64,000 bases of DNA from Bryobacterales bacterium (GCA_016716385.1 JADJWL010000026.1:248001-312000); one strand, 5' to 3'. Counted from the stretch's first letter, positions 16,398 through 26,575 are shown. Program-made: numbers and translations. Notes: a model not told the origin generated them from the letters alone.

Positions 16398-17012
16398 TTA
16401 CGAGGAGACGCCAGGCATCGCCAGTGGCCCGGACGCGCGGACGAGTTCCGCGTGGTTGGCCGACGCGACCGCGGTCGGTTCCATGCGCGCCAGCACGAGA
16501 GCACATCCCACGAGTTCGCCCACCGTGGTGATCACTTCCATCTCGCTGCCCGTATGCTGGTGGGGGCTGCGGTGCTGCGCGTTGATCACCCCGACGACGC
16601 GGTTGCGCGCGATCACGGGCGCGGAAAGAAACGCCTCGAAGGAGTCCTCCGGGAGATCGCCGAAGTGGCGAAACCGCGGGTCACTGTAGGCCTCGCGGGA
16701 AATGGCGAGCAGGCGGCGTTCCCGGGCGACCCAGCCGGTCAACCCTTCGTTGGCGCGCAGCCGGACCTTCCCCACGGTGGACGGGTGTGGCGTGTTCGAT
16801 GCACAGAGCACCAGATCCGAACCGTCGAGCAGATAGACAAGGCAGGAGTCACACTCCATGAACTCGACGATGAGAGAAACGACGCCCTGCAAAACCTCCT
16901 GCAACGTCATCTCTTTGGCAAGGAAGCGGCTGATGCGCTGAAAGAGGCGAAGCTGCTGCTCGGTGCGCTCGAGGCGCGCCTCCAGATCCTTGACCTTCGG
17001 CACGTTCCCCAT
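16398..17012 (-). CDS. GAF domain protein
   Basis: A 204-residue cytoplasmic protein. Residues 5-30 form a coiled coil (VKDLEARLERTEQQLRLFQ) and residues 35-180 a GAF domain (ECDSCLVYLLDG, NEGLTGWVARE, SAPVIARNRVVGVINAQH). The QHxxPHxHxxxE stretch is common in GAF proteins linked to PTS-type phosphotransfer. No output domain is present, so it may be a stand-alone ligand sensor acting through another protein. The start is ATG 17012; it is divergent from nuoC with 81 bp between. A long open frame on this strand runs further upstream through nuoC, but that part is antisense noise. Confidence 0.82.
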   Translation of the reverse strand: MGNVPKVKDLEARLERTEQQLRLFQRISRFLAKEMTLQEVLQGVVSLIVEFMECDSCLVYLLDGSDLVLCASNTPHPSTVGKVRLRANEGLTGWVARERRLLAISREAYSDPRFRHFGDLPEDSFEAFLSAPVIARNRVVGVINAQHRSPHQHTGSEMEVITTVGELVGCALVLARMEPTAVASANHAELVRASGPLAMPGVSS

Positions 17013-17040
17013 TATAGACCGCCCCGGCCGTCCTTCCGCT

Positions 17041-17069
17041 TTGACTTCTCTCCGGCCTCTGGGTATTCT
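17041..17069 (+). promoter_or_regulatory. Candidate sigma-70 promoter of the nuo operon
   Basis: TTGACT at 17041-17046 and TATTCT at 17064-17069 are separated by exactly 17 bp. The predicted transcript would start near 17076, giving a leader of about 18 bases before the nuoC ATG at 17094. It supports nuoC being the first gene, with no nuoA or nuoB upstream. Confidence 0.55.
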
Positions 17070-17093
17070 GAAAGGCTTTGGCAAGATCGAACC

Positions 17094-17693
17094 ATGGCTG
17101 ACGACGCCACACCGGGAGCCGGCACGCCTCCGCCCGCGAAGCCGGCGCCCCCGAAAGCCCCTCCGGCGGCGAAGCCGCCCGCCGTGATGGAGACCGCCGA
17201 ATGGACTGGCGACCTGCCCGCCACGCTGGTGAGCCGCTTTGGCGAGGACGTCCTGCAAACTGCCTCCTATCGCGATCAGAGTTTCGCCGTGGTGCGGCCC
17301 GGCGTCGTCGTCCCGGTCCTGGAGTTTCTGAAAATCGAGTGGGACTTCGATTATCTCGTCGATGTCACCGCGGTCGACTATCCGGACAAGCCGGAGCGTT
17401 TCGAGCTCGTCTACATCGTGTATTCGTTCGCCCGCAATGAGCGCATCCGGATCAAGACGTCGGTTGCCGAGGGCGCACAGCCGCAGACTGCGACCGGCGT
17501 CCATCTGACGGCGAACTGGCTCGAACGCGAGGTCTTCGACATGTTCGGCGTCGAGTTCGCCGGGCATCCCGACCTGCGCCGCATTCTGATGCCCGACGAA
17601 TGGGAGGGCTACCCGCTCCGCAAGGATTACTCGATCATCCAGCAGGACGAACGCTGGGTCCAGGAGAACCTCGGCATCGACAGCGCCCAGTGA
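17094..17693 (+). CDS. nuoC: NADH-quinone oxidoreductase subunit C
   Basis: Hydrophilic subunit of the quinone-reducing module of complex I (30-kDa family). Of 199 residues, the first 30 are an Ala/Pro/Lys-rich extension not found in most NuoC. The core shows DFDYLVDVTAVDYPD, LEREVFDMFGVEFAGHPDLRRILMPDEWEGYPLRKDY, the signature of the family. ATG 17094 follows a good promoter. nuoD begins 9 bp after its stop. It is separate from NuoD, not fused. Confidence 0.95.
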   Translation: MADDATPGAGTPPPAKPAPPKAPPAAKPPAVMETAEWTGDLPATLVSRFGEDVLQTASYRDQSFAVVRPGVVVPVLEFLKIEWDFDYLVDVTAVDYPDKPERFELVYIVYSFARNERIRIKTSVAEGAQPQTATGVHLTANWLEREVFDMFGVEFAGHPDLRRILMPDEWEGYPLRKDYSIIQQDERWVQENLGIDSAQ

Positions 17694-17702
17694 GCCAAGG
17701 CC

Positions 17703-18816
17703 ATGGCGGAAACCACCTTTCTCGACTCCTCCGAACTGGTCCTGAACATGGGGCCGCAGCATCCGTCGACGCATGGCGTGCTGCGCGTGATCCTGAAACT
17801 CGATGGCGAAAAGGTCATTGGGACGGATTGCGTCATCGGTTATCTCCACCGCGGTGTCGAAAAGATCGGCGAGAACCGCACGTACGTGATGTTCGCGCCC
17901 TACGTCGATCGCATGGACTACGTCGCCGCGGTGTCCAACGGCCTTGGGTATTGTCTGGCGGTGGAGAAGTTGCTGGGCGTCGAAGCGCCGCCGCGCGCCG
18001 CCCGCCGTGCGCGTGATTCTCACCGAACTCAACCGGATCGCCAGCCACCTGCTCTGGCTTGGCACTCACGCCCTCGATGTCGGCGCCCAGACGCCGCTGT
18101 TCCTTTGCCTGCGGGAGCGCGAAGAGGTTCTCAAGATTTTCGAAAACTACTGCGGCGCCCGTCTCACGACCCATGCCTTCCGCATCGGCGGCCTGCAGTA
18201 CGAAACCTATGACGGCTTCGAGGACGAGTGCCTCCGCTTCTGCGACTGGTTCATGGACAAGATCGATGAGTACGAACGGCTGCTGACCACGAACCGCATC
18301 TGGGTCGCCCGGCTGACTAACGTCGGCGTCCTGAACGCGGAAGAGTGTAAGGAATATGGCGTCACGGGCCCCATCCTCCGCGCCGCCGGGGTGAAGTGGG
18401 ACCTGCGCAAGGCACAGCCTTACTCGGGCTACGAGCAGTACGAGTTCGACATCCCGACACGGGAGAATGGCGATACCTACGACCGGTACGTCGTGCGCAT
18501 GGAAGAGATGCGGCAGTCGGTGCGGATCGTCCGGCAGGCGGTGAAGAGCCTCCCCGCCGGTCCCATCATGGGAAAGGTTCCGAAGGTGTTGAAGCCGCCG
18601 GTGGGCGAGGCGTATGTGTCCATCGAGGCTCCCAAGGGCGAGTTGGGGTATTACATCGTCAGTGACGGATCCACGCAGCCCTACCGGTTGCGGGTTCGTC
18701 CGCCGTCTTTTGTGAATCTGCAGGCCCTTGACCGCATGGTGCGGGGAGGGCTGGTAGCCGATGTCGTGGCGATCATTGGAACGCTCGATATCGTGTTGGG
18801 CGAAATTGACCGGTAG
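17703..18816 (+). pseudogene. nuoD: NADH-quinone oxidoreductase subunit D, with one frameshift
   Basis: The 49-kDa quinone-site subunit of complex I, about 370 residues after correction. The first part reads LNMGPQHPSTHGVLRVILKLDGE and GYLHRGVEKIGENRTY; from about 18003 the family sequence continues one base out of frame (VRVILTELNRIASHLLWLGTHALD through VADVVAIIGTLDIVLGEIDR). One extra C in the CCC at 18001-18003 explains it. Conservation on both sides is excellent, so a sequence error or a very recent mutation is more likely than an old pseudogene. The N-terminal His of GPQHPSTHG is kept. Confidence 0.9.
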
Positions 18817-18842
18817 GGGTGCGTCCGGTCGAGAATACAGGT

Positions 18843-19298
18843 ATGGGCGATCTACTGAAGCGTCTGTTGTTCGCGGATCTGTGGACTGGTCTCTGGGTGA
18901 CGTTCCGTAACCAGGACCCGAAGCGGATCTACACGGAGCAGTACCCCGCCGAGCGTCCCAAGGTGGCTGAACGCTACCGTGGCGCGCCGCGGCTCAACAT
19001 CAACCCGGAGAACGGGGAGACGCTCTGTATCTCCTGCAACCTCTGCGCGCTGGCATGCCCGGAGAATCTCATCGTCGTCGGTTGGGAGCGCAACGAACAG
19101 ACCCGCCGCAAGGACCTGACGACGTTCACCTACGACACATCCCGCTGCATGTTCTGTGGATTGTGCGAGGATGCCTGCCCGGTGGACGCGCTCGAACTGA
19201 CACAGGATTTCGAATTGGCAAGCTACTCTCGGGAGGGCGCAATTTGGGACCGCCAGATGCTGGAAGAAGGACCTCGGCCAACAGCGTACAAGTTCTGA
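18843..19298 (+). CDS. nuoI: NADH-quinone oxidoreductase subunit I (2x[4Fe-4S] ferredoxin-like)
   Basis: Subunit of complex I that carries clusters N6a and N6b and hands electrons towards NuoB and quinone. The 151-residue product has two complete motifs, CISCNLCALACP and CMFCGLCEDACP. ATG 18843 is preferred because the protein then begins MGDLLKRLLFADLWTGL, like other NuoI; an in-frame GTG at 18819 adds eight residues. It follows nuoD directly; nuoE, nuoF, nuoG and nuoH, which often lie here, are absent. Confidence 0.93.
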   Translation: MGDLLKRLLFADLWTGLWVTFRNQDPKRIYTEQYPAERPKVAERYRGAPRLNINPENGETLCISCNLCALACPENLIVVGWERNEQTRRKDLTTFTYDTSRCMFCGLCEDACPVDALELTQDFELASYSREGAIWDRQMLEEGPRPTAYKF

Positions 19299-19352
19299 CG
19301 ACCTGGCTCCGCTCGTCCGGGACGGAACGGAGCCCGGGGGGCGGATAGCACA

Positions 19353-19862
19353 GTGCTCGATACAGTTTTTTTCTACCTGTTCACGTTGCTTACCCTCGGC
19401 GGTGCGATTCTCACGGTCGCGACGCGAAACGCCGTCCACAGTGCGCTGTTCCTGATCACGTCGCTGCTCGGGGTGGCCGGACTGTACCTGCTGCTCCACG
19501 CGGAGTTTCTCTTCGCCGTGCAGATCATCGTGTACGTCGGCGGCATTATGGTGCTGTTTCTGTTCGTGATCATGCTGGTCAACCTGGACGCCGCCGCCGC
19601 CCAGAGGCAGTTCAGCCGGATGTGGCCGGTGGCCCTGGGATGCGTGGCGCTGGTCGGCCTGGAACTGTTCTACTTCCTGGGCAAGGGCGAGCCGGCGTTC
19701 CGGATTGCCGCGCCGCCGCCGGTCCCCGAACCCACCGCCGGGAATACGGAACGTATTGCAGACGTTCTGTTCTCGCAGTACCTGCTGCCGTTCGAGATTG
19801 CATCCCTGCTGTTGCTGGTTGCGGTGATTGGCTCCGTCGTGATGGCGAAGAAGAGGATCTAG
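19353..19862 (+). CDS. nuoJ: NADH-quinone oxidoreductase subunit J
   Basis: Membrane subunit of complex I with five predicted helices in 169 residues. Family marks are ATRNAVHSALFLITSLLGVAGLYLLLHAEFLFAVQIIVYVGGIMVLFLFVIML, including the conserved glutamate and the glycine-rich helix (written here in parts: NAVHSALFLITS, LHAEFLFAVQIIVYVGG, VLFLFVIML). The start is GTG 19353. nuoK follows after 3 bp. Confidence 0.93.
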   Translation: MLDTVFFYLFTLLTLGGAILTVATRNAVHSALFLITSLLGVAGLYLLLHAEFLFAVQIIVYVGGIMVLFLFVIMLVNLDAAAAQRQFSRMWPVALGCVALVGLELFYFLGKGEPAFRIAAPPPVPEPTAGNTERIADVLFSQYLLPFEIASLLLLVAVIGSVVMAKKRI

Positions 19863-19865
19863 ACG

Positions 19866-20174
19866 ATGCATCCTGTTGGAACCGCGCACTACCTCGCTGT
19901 GAGCGCCGCGCTTCTGCTGATCGGAACGGTCGGGATTCTGGTCCGGCGCAATATTGTGATCCTGCTGATGTCGCTCGAGTTGATCCTCAACGCGGCCAAC
20001 ATCAACCTGGTGGCGTTCTCGCAGCACCTGCGCGCGGTGGACGGGCAGATCTTCGCAATTGTCGTGATCACGGTTGCGGTGGCGGAGGCGGCCGTCGGCC
20101 TGGGGATTCTGATCGCGCTGTTCCGGAACAAGGAAAGCGTCAACGCGGACGATTTCGATCTGCTCAAGTGGTGA
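19866..20174 (+). CDS. nuoK: NADH-quinone oxidoreductase subunit K
   Basis: Small membrane subunit (102 residues, three helices) homologous to MrpC/MnhC. It keeps both buried glutamates needed for proton pumping: one in SLELILNAANIN and one in VAVAEAAVGLGI. The start is ATG 19866 and nuoL begins 10 bp after its stop. The frame is intact. Confidence 0.95.
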   Translation: MHPVGTAHYLAVSAALLLIGTVGILVRRNIVILLMSLELILNAANINLVAFSQHLRAVDGQIFAIVVITVAVAEAAVGLGILIALFRNKESVNADDFDLLKW

Positions 20175-20184
20175 GGCGGCGCGC

Positions 20185-22254
20185 ATGAACTTTCTCGATC
20201 TCATCTGGCTCATCCCGCTGCTCCCGCTGGGCGGCGCGGCGATCATGCTGGCCGCCGGGCGGTGGCTGGACCCGCAGGGCCGTGGCGTTCCGGGCTGCCG
20301 GTCGCGGCCACCCGGCCCCGCGTGCGCCGGTGGTCAGCGCTCTGCCCCGGGATGGTGCTGGGTTCCTTCCTCCTGGCGCTCGGTGCTGTGGTCGAACTGG
20401 CCGGCACGGCCACGCGGTCGCATGAACTCGTCCTGTACCGCTGGATCGCCGGCCTGCCGTTCCGCACGCTCGACGGCGGCATCGCCGTCTTTGGCGCCGA
20501 TTGGGGTTTCCTGCTCGATCCACTGAGCGCGGTCATGGTGCTGGTCGTCACCGGCGTCGGCTTCGTGATCCACGTGTACTCAGTCGGCTACATGGCGCAC
20601 GACGGCGGCTACTACCGCTTCTTCGGCTACATGAACCTGTTCGTCTTCTTCATGCTGATGCTCGTGCTGGCGAACAACTACGTCCTGCTGTTCGTCGGGT
20701 GGGAAGGCGTCGGGTTGTGCAGCTACCTGCTGATCGGGTTCTACTTCCACAAGAAATCGGCGTCGGACGCCGGCAACAAAGCATTCATCGTGAACCGCAT
20801 CGGCGACGCGGCATTCATCCTCGGAATGCTGCTTCTGTTCGCCGTCGCCGGCACGGCGGTTCACGGCATTCGCGAGGCGCTTTCAGGCCATGGCGGCCGA
20901 GACGGCGGCCTGGGGCATCCTGTGACCGCCGCCTTGCTGCTGTTTGTCGGCGCGACCGGCAAGTCCGCGCAGCTTCCGCTCTATACGTGGCTGCCCGACG
21001 CGATGGAAGGCCCGACGCCCGTGTCGGCGCTGATCCACGCCGCCACGATGGTGACGGCGGGCGTCTACATGGTGGCGCGCTCGTCGGACCTGTTCTCGCT
21101 CGCCCCGCACGCGATGACGATCGTCGCGGTCGTCGGTGCGCTGACCGCGATCTTCGCCGCGTCGATGGCGCTCACGCAGAACGACATCAAGCGGGTGCTG
21201 GCGTATTCCACCGTGAGCCAGCTCGGCTTCATGTTGCTGGCGCTCGGCGTCGGCGCGTACTGGGTCGCGGTGTTCCACCTGTATACACACGCGTTCTTCA
21301 AAGCCCTGCTGTTCCTCGGCTCCGGCATCGGTCATCCACGCGCTCTCCGGCCAGCAGGACATGCGCCGCATGGGCGGACTCAAGGACAAGATCCCGATCA
21401 CCTTCCGTACGATGTTCATCGGGTCGCTGGCGATCGCCGGTATCCCCGGGCTGGCGGGCTTTTTCTCGAAAGACGAGATTCTTTGGGAGACCGTCAGCTC
21501 GCCGCACGGTTCGGTGCGTTCTGTACGGCGTCGGCCTCGTCACCGCGGGATTGACAGCGTTCTACATGTGGCGGCTGATGTTCATGACGTTTTACGGTGA
21601 GAGCCGCGTCGCCCCGGACGTTGCAAAGCACATTCACGAATCGCCGCCGGTGATGACGGTGCCGCTGGTCGTGCTCGCGGCCGGATCGGTGCTGGGCGGC
21701 TGGATCGGCGTGCCCCACATCTGGTCCGCGCTCCGCCTGGCGCCTTCCAGCACTGGCTGGAACCGGTGTTGCCGAAGAGGCGCTGGCGAGGCCGCACATC
21801 GAGCCGCCTGAATGGCTGCTGATGGCCCTCTCCGTGTCGGTCGCCTGCCGGCATCCTCATGCACGCACCATATCCTGAGCCGCCCGGAAATCCCTGAAGG
21901 CCTGGGCCGCCGGGCCTGACCAGGTTCTCTACAACAAGTGGTACGTCGATGAGCTGTACGATTTCCTGTTCGTTCGCGGCCTGTGCCTCGGTGGCGGACG
22001 CTGGATGGCGGCGTTCGACCGCGTCATCGTGGACGGCGCGGTAAACGGCGCCGGATGGTTGACGCGCTTCACGTCAACACTCTCCATCTGGTGGGACACC
22101 TGGATTATTGACGGCGCCATCCGGCTCGACGGCTTTCTTGGTGAAGCTGGCCGGTTACCCGGTGCGGCTGTTGCAGACCGGGCAGGTGCAGTCTTACGCG
22201 CTGTTCGTCCTCATCGGGGCGCTGCTGTTCTTCGGTTACTACGTGGCGAGGTGA
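20185..22254 (+). pseudogene. nuoL: NADH-quinone oxidoreductase subunit L, with about nine frameshifts
   Basis: Largest antiporter-like proton-pumping subunit. The protein can be followed from MNFLDLIWLIPLLPLGG to FGYYVAR before the TGA at 22252, but only by changing frame near 20280, 21327, 21520, 21740, 21775, 21848, 21863, 21910 and 22138. The intact central block (20340-21325) holds NNYVLLFVGWEGVGLCSYLL, PLYTWLPDAMEGPTPVSALIHAATMVTAGVY in parts and the helix with AYSTVSQLGFM. The matching residues are well conserved in every frame, so sequence errors are a strong alternative to decay. As given, the gene would not yield a working protein. Confidence 0.85.
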
Positions 22255-22256
22255 TT

Positions 22257-23815
22257 ATGGACCAGCACCTGCTCAGCATCGTTCTGTTCACCCCCTGGCC
22301 AGGGCTGCTCGTCCTGTTCATCCCGGCGCGCAGAAGAACCTGATCCGCTGGTGGGCCAACCTGGTCGGCGTGGCAGGCTTTCTGGTTTCCCTGCTGCTCA
22401 TCGGCCGCTTCGACCGCGGCGACGGTGGATTCCAGTTGATCGAGCGCGTCGAATGGATTCCCGCCATCGGCGCGAAGTACCTGATCGGCATCGACGGCAT
22501 CAGCCTGCTTCTCGTCCTGCTCACGACCCTGATGGGCTTCGTCGCGATTCTCTCGTCGTGGAGTTCGGTCACCGAGCGCGTCAAGGAATACTACGCGATG
22601 TTCCTGCTGCAACAGACCGGCATGATCGGCGTCTTCGTCGCGCTCGATGCCCTGCTGTTCTACGTGTTCTGGGAAGCCATGCTGATCCCGATGTACTTCA
22701 TCATCGGCATTTGGGGCGGACCGCGCAAGCTTTACGCGGCGATCAAGTTCTTCCTCTATACGATGGCCGGTTCGGTCCTGATGCTGGTCGCCATCCTGAC
22801 CCTCTACCTCCAGCACTTCGATCAGACCGGCTTCTACTCATTCGAGATCGCCGACCTGCTCAGTGCAACATGCCGCTGGGGATCGAGCGTTGGGTGTTCT
22901 GGGGATTCTTCCTCGGGTTCGCCATCAAGGTGCCGATGTTCCCCCTTCCACACGTGGCTGCCGGACGCGCACGTCGAGGCGCCCACCGCCGGATCGGTGA
23001 TCCTGGCGGGCGTCCTGCTGAAGATGGGCACCTACGGGTTCATCCGCTTCTCGCTGCCGCTGCTGCCGCAGGCGTCGATTGACGCCGTCATCGTGCAAGC
23101 CATGATCGCGCTCTCCATTGTCGCGATTTTGTATGGCGCCTTCGTCAGCCTGATGCAGCAGGATTGGAAGAAACTTGTGGCTTATTCGTCGGTGAGCCAC
23201 CTCGGCTTCTGTACTCTCGGCATCTTCGCGCTCAACCCGAACGGGCTCGCGGGCTCGGTGATCCAGCAGGTGAACCACGGCATCTCGACCGGCATGCTCT
23301 TCCTGATCGTCGGCGTCATCTATGAGCGGCGGCACACGCGCGAAATCGCCGCCTACGGAGGCCTCGCGCATGTGATGCCGAAGTACGCCGTCGTGTTCGC
23401 GTTCGCGATGCTGAGTTCGGCCGGCCTGCCGCTGCTGAACGGCTTCGTCGGCGAGTTTACGATTCTCCAGGGCGCCTTCGAAACGAATCCGCTGTGGGCC
23501 GCGCTGGCCGTGCCTGGCGTCGTGCTGGGCGCGGCGTACCTGCTCTGGCTTTACCAGCGCACGATGCTCGGACAGGTCACCCGCAGTGAGAACCTGCGCC
23601 TGCCGGATCTGAACCTGCGTGAGATGGCGGTCTTTCTGCCCCTGATCGCCTGGGCCATCTGGATCGGCGTCTATCCCAAGCCCTATTTCGAGATTCTGGA
23701 GAAACCGGTGGCGCGCATCGTCGAAAGGGTGCAGCCCGGTTACTTCGCCGCGCGTCCCGCTGCCGAGGATCCGCTGCCCGGCCTCAATGCCGTCCAGGAG
23801 GCCCCGCTGCCATGA
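22257..23815 (+). pseudogene. nuoM: NADH-quinone oxidoreductase subunit M, with three frameshifts
   Basis: Antiporter-like proton-pumping subunit of about 518 residues after correction. It starts at ATG 22257 (MDQHLLSIVLFTP). Frame changes are needed near 22327 (one base missing in the CCCGGCGCG run), near 22862 and near 22941 (an extra C/short run before the CCACACGTGG), the last two compensating each other. The rest is a clean NuoM with FYVFWEAMLIPMYFIIGIWG, HTWLPDAHVEAPTAGSVILAG and SVSHLGFCTLGIFALN. It overlaps nuoN by 4 bp. Confidence 0.88.
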
Positions 23816-25308
23816 CCCCGTTCTACACCGCCACCGATCACCTGGTGCTGCTGCCGGCCATCATGCTGGCCTTCTTCGGCTGCGCGATTCTGCTGCTGGA
23901 CCACTGGGCGCCGGACATCATGGCGTTGTTCCGCGCTGCGAATCCGAAGGACCGCAAATGGCTGCTGCCGGTCTTTGTCCTGCCGGGCATCGCGTTCACG
24001 GCTTATACGCTGTGGCGCCAGCAGAGCTACCTCGCCGCCTCGGGCGCCACGGACATTCAGGCGTTCCAGGGCTCCCTGGTGATCGATGGGTTTTCGCTGT
24101 TCTTCAACTGGATCTTCCTGATCGCCTCGCTGATCGTTGCCATCGTCTCTTACCGCTATCTCGACATCGAAGGCGAGCATCATGGGGAATACTACGGACT
24201 GATCCTGCTCGCCAACAGCGGCATGTTCTTCCTCGCCGCCGGCAGCGACCTGGTGACGCTCTTCATCGGCCTCGAACTGATGGCCCTGTGCTTCTACGTG
24301 ATGGTGGGCTTCCTGCGGGGCGACCGCCGCTCGAACGAAGCCGCGATGAAGTACCTGATCCTGGGCGCGTTCTCGTCGGGTTTCCTGCTCTACGGGTTTT
24401 CCATCCTGTACGGGATCGGCGGGTCGACCAAACTGGCGGCCATCTCCGAGGCGATGGCGGCGCGTGAACTGGACGATCCGGTGCTGTGGCTGGCGTTGAT
24501 CACAACCGCGGTCGGGCTGTTGTTCAAGATTTCGGCGGCGCCGTTCCACATGTGGGCGCCGGATGCCTACGAGGGTGCGCCTACCACGGTGACAGCCTAT
24601 CTCTCGGTTGCTTCGAAAGCGGCGTCATTTGCCTTCCTGCTGCGCATCTTTCTTGGGCCGTTTGCCGCCTCGCGCGAGGTTTGGGAGCCGATTCTCGCCG
24701 CGATCGCCGTCCTGACGATGACGGTCGGCAACTTCGCCGCCATCAGCCAGACCAATGTCAAGCGGCTGCTCGCGTACAGTTCGATCTCCCACGCCGGCTA
24801 CATGCTGCTGGGCCTCGTGGCCGGAAATGAGACCGGACTGCAAGGGATCTCCGTTTACATTCTGGTCTACACGTTCATGAATCTCGGTGCGTTCCTGGTG
24901 ATTGTGGCGCTGCGGCGCGGCAACCTGATCGGCGATGAGATCGAAGATTTGGCCGGACTGATGCGCCGCAGCCCGGGCATGGCGATGCTGATGCTTGTGT
25001 TTCTCGTGTCGCTGGCGGGCATTCCGCCCACCGCGGGCTTCCTCGGGAAGTTCTACATCTTCCTCGCGCTCATCGAGACGGGCCACTACGTTCTCGCCGT
25101 GATCGCGACCCTGTATGTCGCGGTGGCGATCTACTATTACTTCCGCATGGTGCGCACGATGTTCCTCGATCCCTCGGCGGAGCAGGAGCCGCTGGCCGGC
25201 AGCTTCGGCCTGCGGCTGGCCGGTGTCTCGGCGGGGGTGCTGACGCTGGCGATTGGCGACTACCCGGAACCATTCCTGCGCCTCGCGCAGACTTCGATCC
25301 TGCGGTGA
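23812..25308 (+). CDS. nuoN: NADH-quinone oxidoreductase subunit N
   Basis: Antiporter-like membrane subunit of 498 residues, intact. Family features are FIGLELMALCFYVMVG with the conserved glutamate, NEAAMKYLILGAFSSGFLLYG, KISAAPFHMWAPDAYEGAP, and LAYSSISHAGYMLLGLV; the C-terminal part has SLAGIPPTAGFLGKFYIF. About 14 membrane helices are expected. Its start overlaps the nuoM stop (ATGA), and nuoH begins 4 bp after its stop. Confidence 0.95.
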   Translation: MTPFYTATDHLVLLPAIMLAFFGCAILLLDHWAPDIMALFRAANPKDRKWLLPVFVLPGIAFTAYTLWRQQSYLAASGATDIQAFQGSLVIDGFSLFFNWIFLIASLIVAIVSYRYLDIEGEHHGEYYGLILLANSGMFFLAAGSDLVTLFIGLELMALCFYVMVGFLRGDRRSNEAAMKYLILGAFSSGFLLYGFSILYGIGGSTKLAAISEAMAARELDDPVLWLALITTAVGLLFKISAAPFHMWAPDAYEGAPTTVTAYLSVASKAASFAFLLRIFLGPFAASREVWEPILAAIAVLTMTVGNFAAISQTNVKRLLAYSSISHAGYMLLGLVAGNETGLQGISVYILVYTFMNLGAFLVIVALRRGNLIGDEIEDLAGLMRRSPGMAMLMLVFLVSLAGIPPTAGFLGKFYIFLALIETGHYVLAVIATLYVAVAIYYYFRMVRTMFLDPSAEQEPLAGSFGLRLAGVSAGVLTLAIGDYPEPFLRLAQTSILR

Positions 25309-25312
25309 TCCG

Positions 25313-26492
25313 ATGCTGACCTCGATCCTCGATCATCCCTACTTCACGCCGCTGATGCTCACGCTGGCGGTGATTGCCCTGTTCCCGCTGGTGGCGGGGT
25401 ACATCGTGCTCGTCGAGCGGAAGGTGCTGGCCGACATGCAGGTACGGCTGGGGCCCATGCGCGTGGGTCCGCATGGCCTGCTGCAACCGATCGCCGACGC
25501 CCTAAAGCTGCTGATCAAGGAAGATGTCATCCCCGGCCACCGCCGACCGGACGATCTTCTGGCTCGCTCCCTGCATCTCCACCTTCACCGCGCTCACCGG
25601 GCTCGCCATGCTGCCGTTCGCGGAGAAGATCTTCCTCGCCGACGTGAATGTGGGCCTGCTGGTGATCCTGTCCATGTCGTCCGTGGGAGTGTTGGGGATC
25701 ATCCTGGGGGGCTGGGCATCGAACAGCCACTACCCTCTGCTCGGCGCGCTACGCGCGTCGGCGCAGTTGATCAGCTACGAAGTCGCGATCGCGTTCGCGC
25801 TCGAGTCCGGGCTGATGCTTTCCGGGACGCTCAGCCTCCAGGGCATCATCAGGCAGCAGCTGGAGCAAGGCGTCTGGTTCGGCTTCGCCAATTTCGGCTT
25901 CATGCTGATCCCGTTCGCCGTGTTCCTGATCGCGGCAACGGCCGAAGTGAACCGCGCGCCGTTCGACATGCCCGAGGCTGAGTCGGAGCTTGTCGCAGGC
26001 TTCCATACCGAGTACAGCGGCTTCCGTTGGGCGCTCTATTTTCTGGCCGAGTACGCCAACATGTTCGTGGTCAGCGGCGTCGCCGTCACGATGTTTCTCG
26101 GCGGCTGGCTGCACCCGTTCCCCAGCGTCGGCTGGCTGACGTACCCGATGCAGAGCGTGGTTCCGGCGGCCGTGTTCATTGGTTCGGGAGTCGCCAGCCT
26201 GCGCCTGCTGAAGCGCGTTCCGAGCGCCGCCCAGCGCCGGGGTCTGCTGGTGGTCTGCGCGCTGCTGGTCCTGATGGGGATTCCGTTTCTGGCGCCGGGG
26301 ATCGCTGTCCACCTGAGCGGCCTGTTCTGGTTCCTGTTCAAGGTGGCGCTGTTCCTCTACCTGTTGATCTGGCTGCGCGGAACCTTCCCACGGTTCCGTT
26401 ATGACCAACTCATGAACATTGGCTGGAAGTGGCTGATCCCCATCGGGATGGCGTCGTTGCTGGTCAATGCGCTGCTCGGCATGATCCCCTGA
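25313..26492 (+). pseudogene. nuoH: NADH-quinone oxidoreductase subunit H, with one frameshift
   Basis: Membrane subunit that forms part of the quinone chamber, about 392 residues after correction. The first part has GYIVLVERKVLADMQVRLGP and GPHGLLQPIADALKLLIKED; after an extra C in the CCCC at 25531-25534 the family sequence continues in another frame (TADRTIFWLAP, ATAEVNRAPFDMPEAESELV, the signature loop of NuoH, and LPRFRYDQLM-like FPRFRYDQLMNIGWK). Its place at the end of the operon is unusual; it normally lies between nuoG and nuoI. Confidence 0.9.
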
Positions 26493-26545
26493 CGTCCTTT
26501 TTCTGATTTATCGCGATTAATCGATTTTTTTCAATGTTTTTTATG

Positions 26546-26575
26546 TTGGCAGGCGTATGCGGCAGGTGATAGACT
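26546..26575 (+). promoter_or_regulatory. Candidate promoter of the first receptor gene
   Basis: TTGGCA (26546-26551) and TAGACT (26570-26575) with an 18-bp spacer. The -10 region GGTGATAGACTA is shared with the second receptor gene, whose -35 is TTGTGA at the same 18-bp spacing, which supports both as real promoters. It follows an AT-rich stretch with seven T at 26525-26531 after nuoH; no stem-loop was seen there. Confidence 0.5.

Noticed and set aside
16398..18065. A long minus-strand open frame covering the GAF gene, nuoC and part of nuoD
   Set aside because: Only the part up to 17012 has GAF family sequence; the rest is antisense to conserved nuoC and nuoD and is low-complexity Asp/Val/Arg-rich, as expected for an unused frame in GC-rich DNA.
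20185..23815. Several overlapping open frames in nuoL and nuoM that could be listed as separate genes
   Set aside because: Each is a piece of one family protein read in a shifted frame; they were merged into single frameshifted genes.
26515..26531. Terminator after nuoH
   Set aside because: There is an AT-rich stretch with CGATTAATCG followed by seven T, but the palindrome has no room for a loop, so no convincing stem-loop can be drawn.
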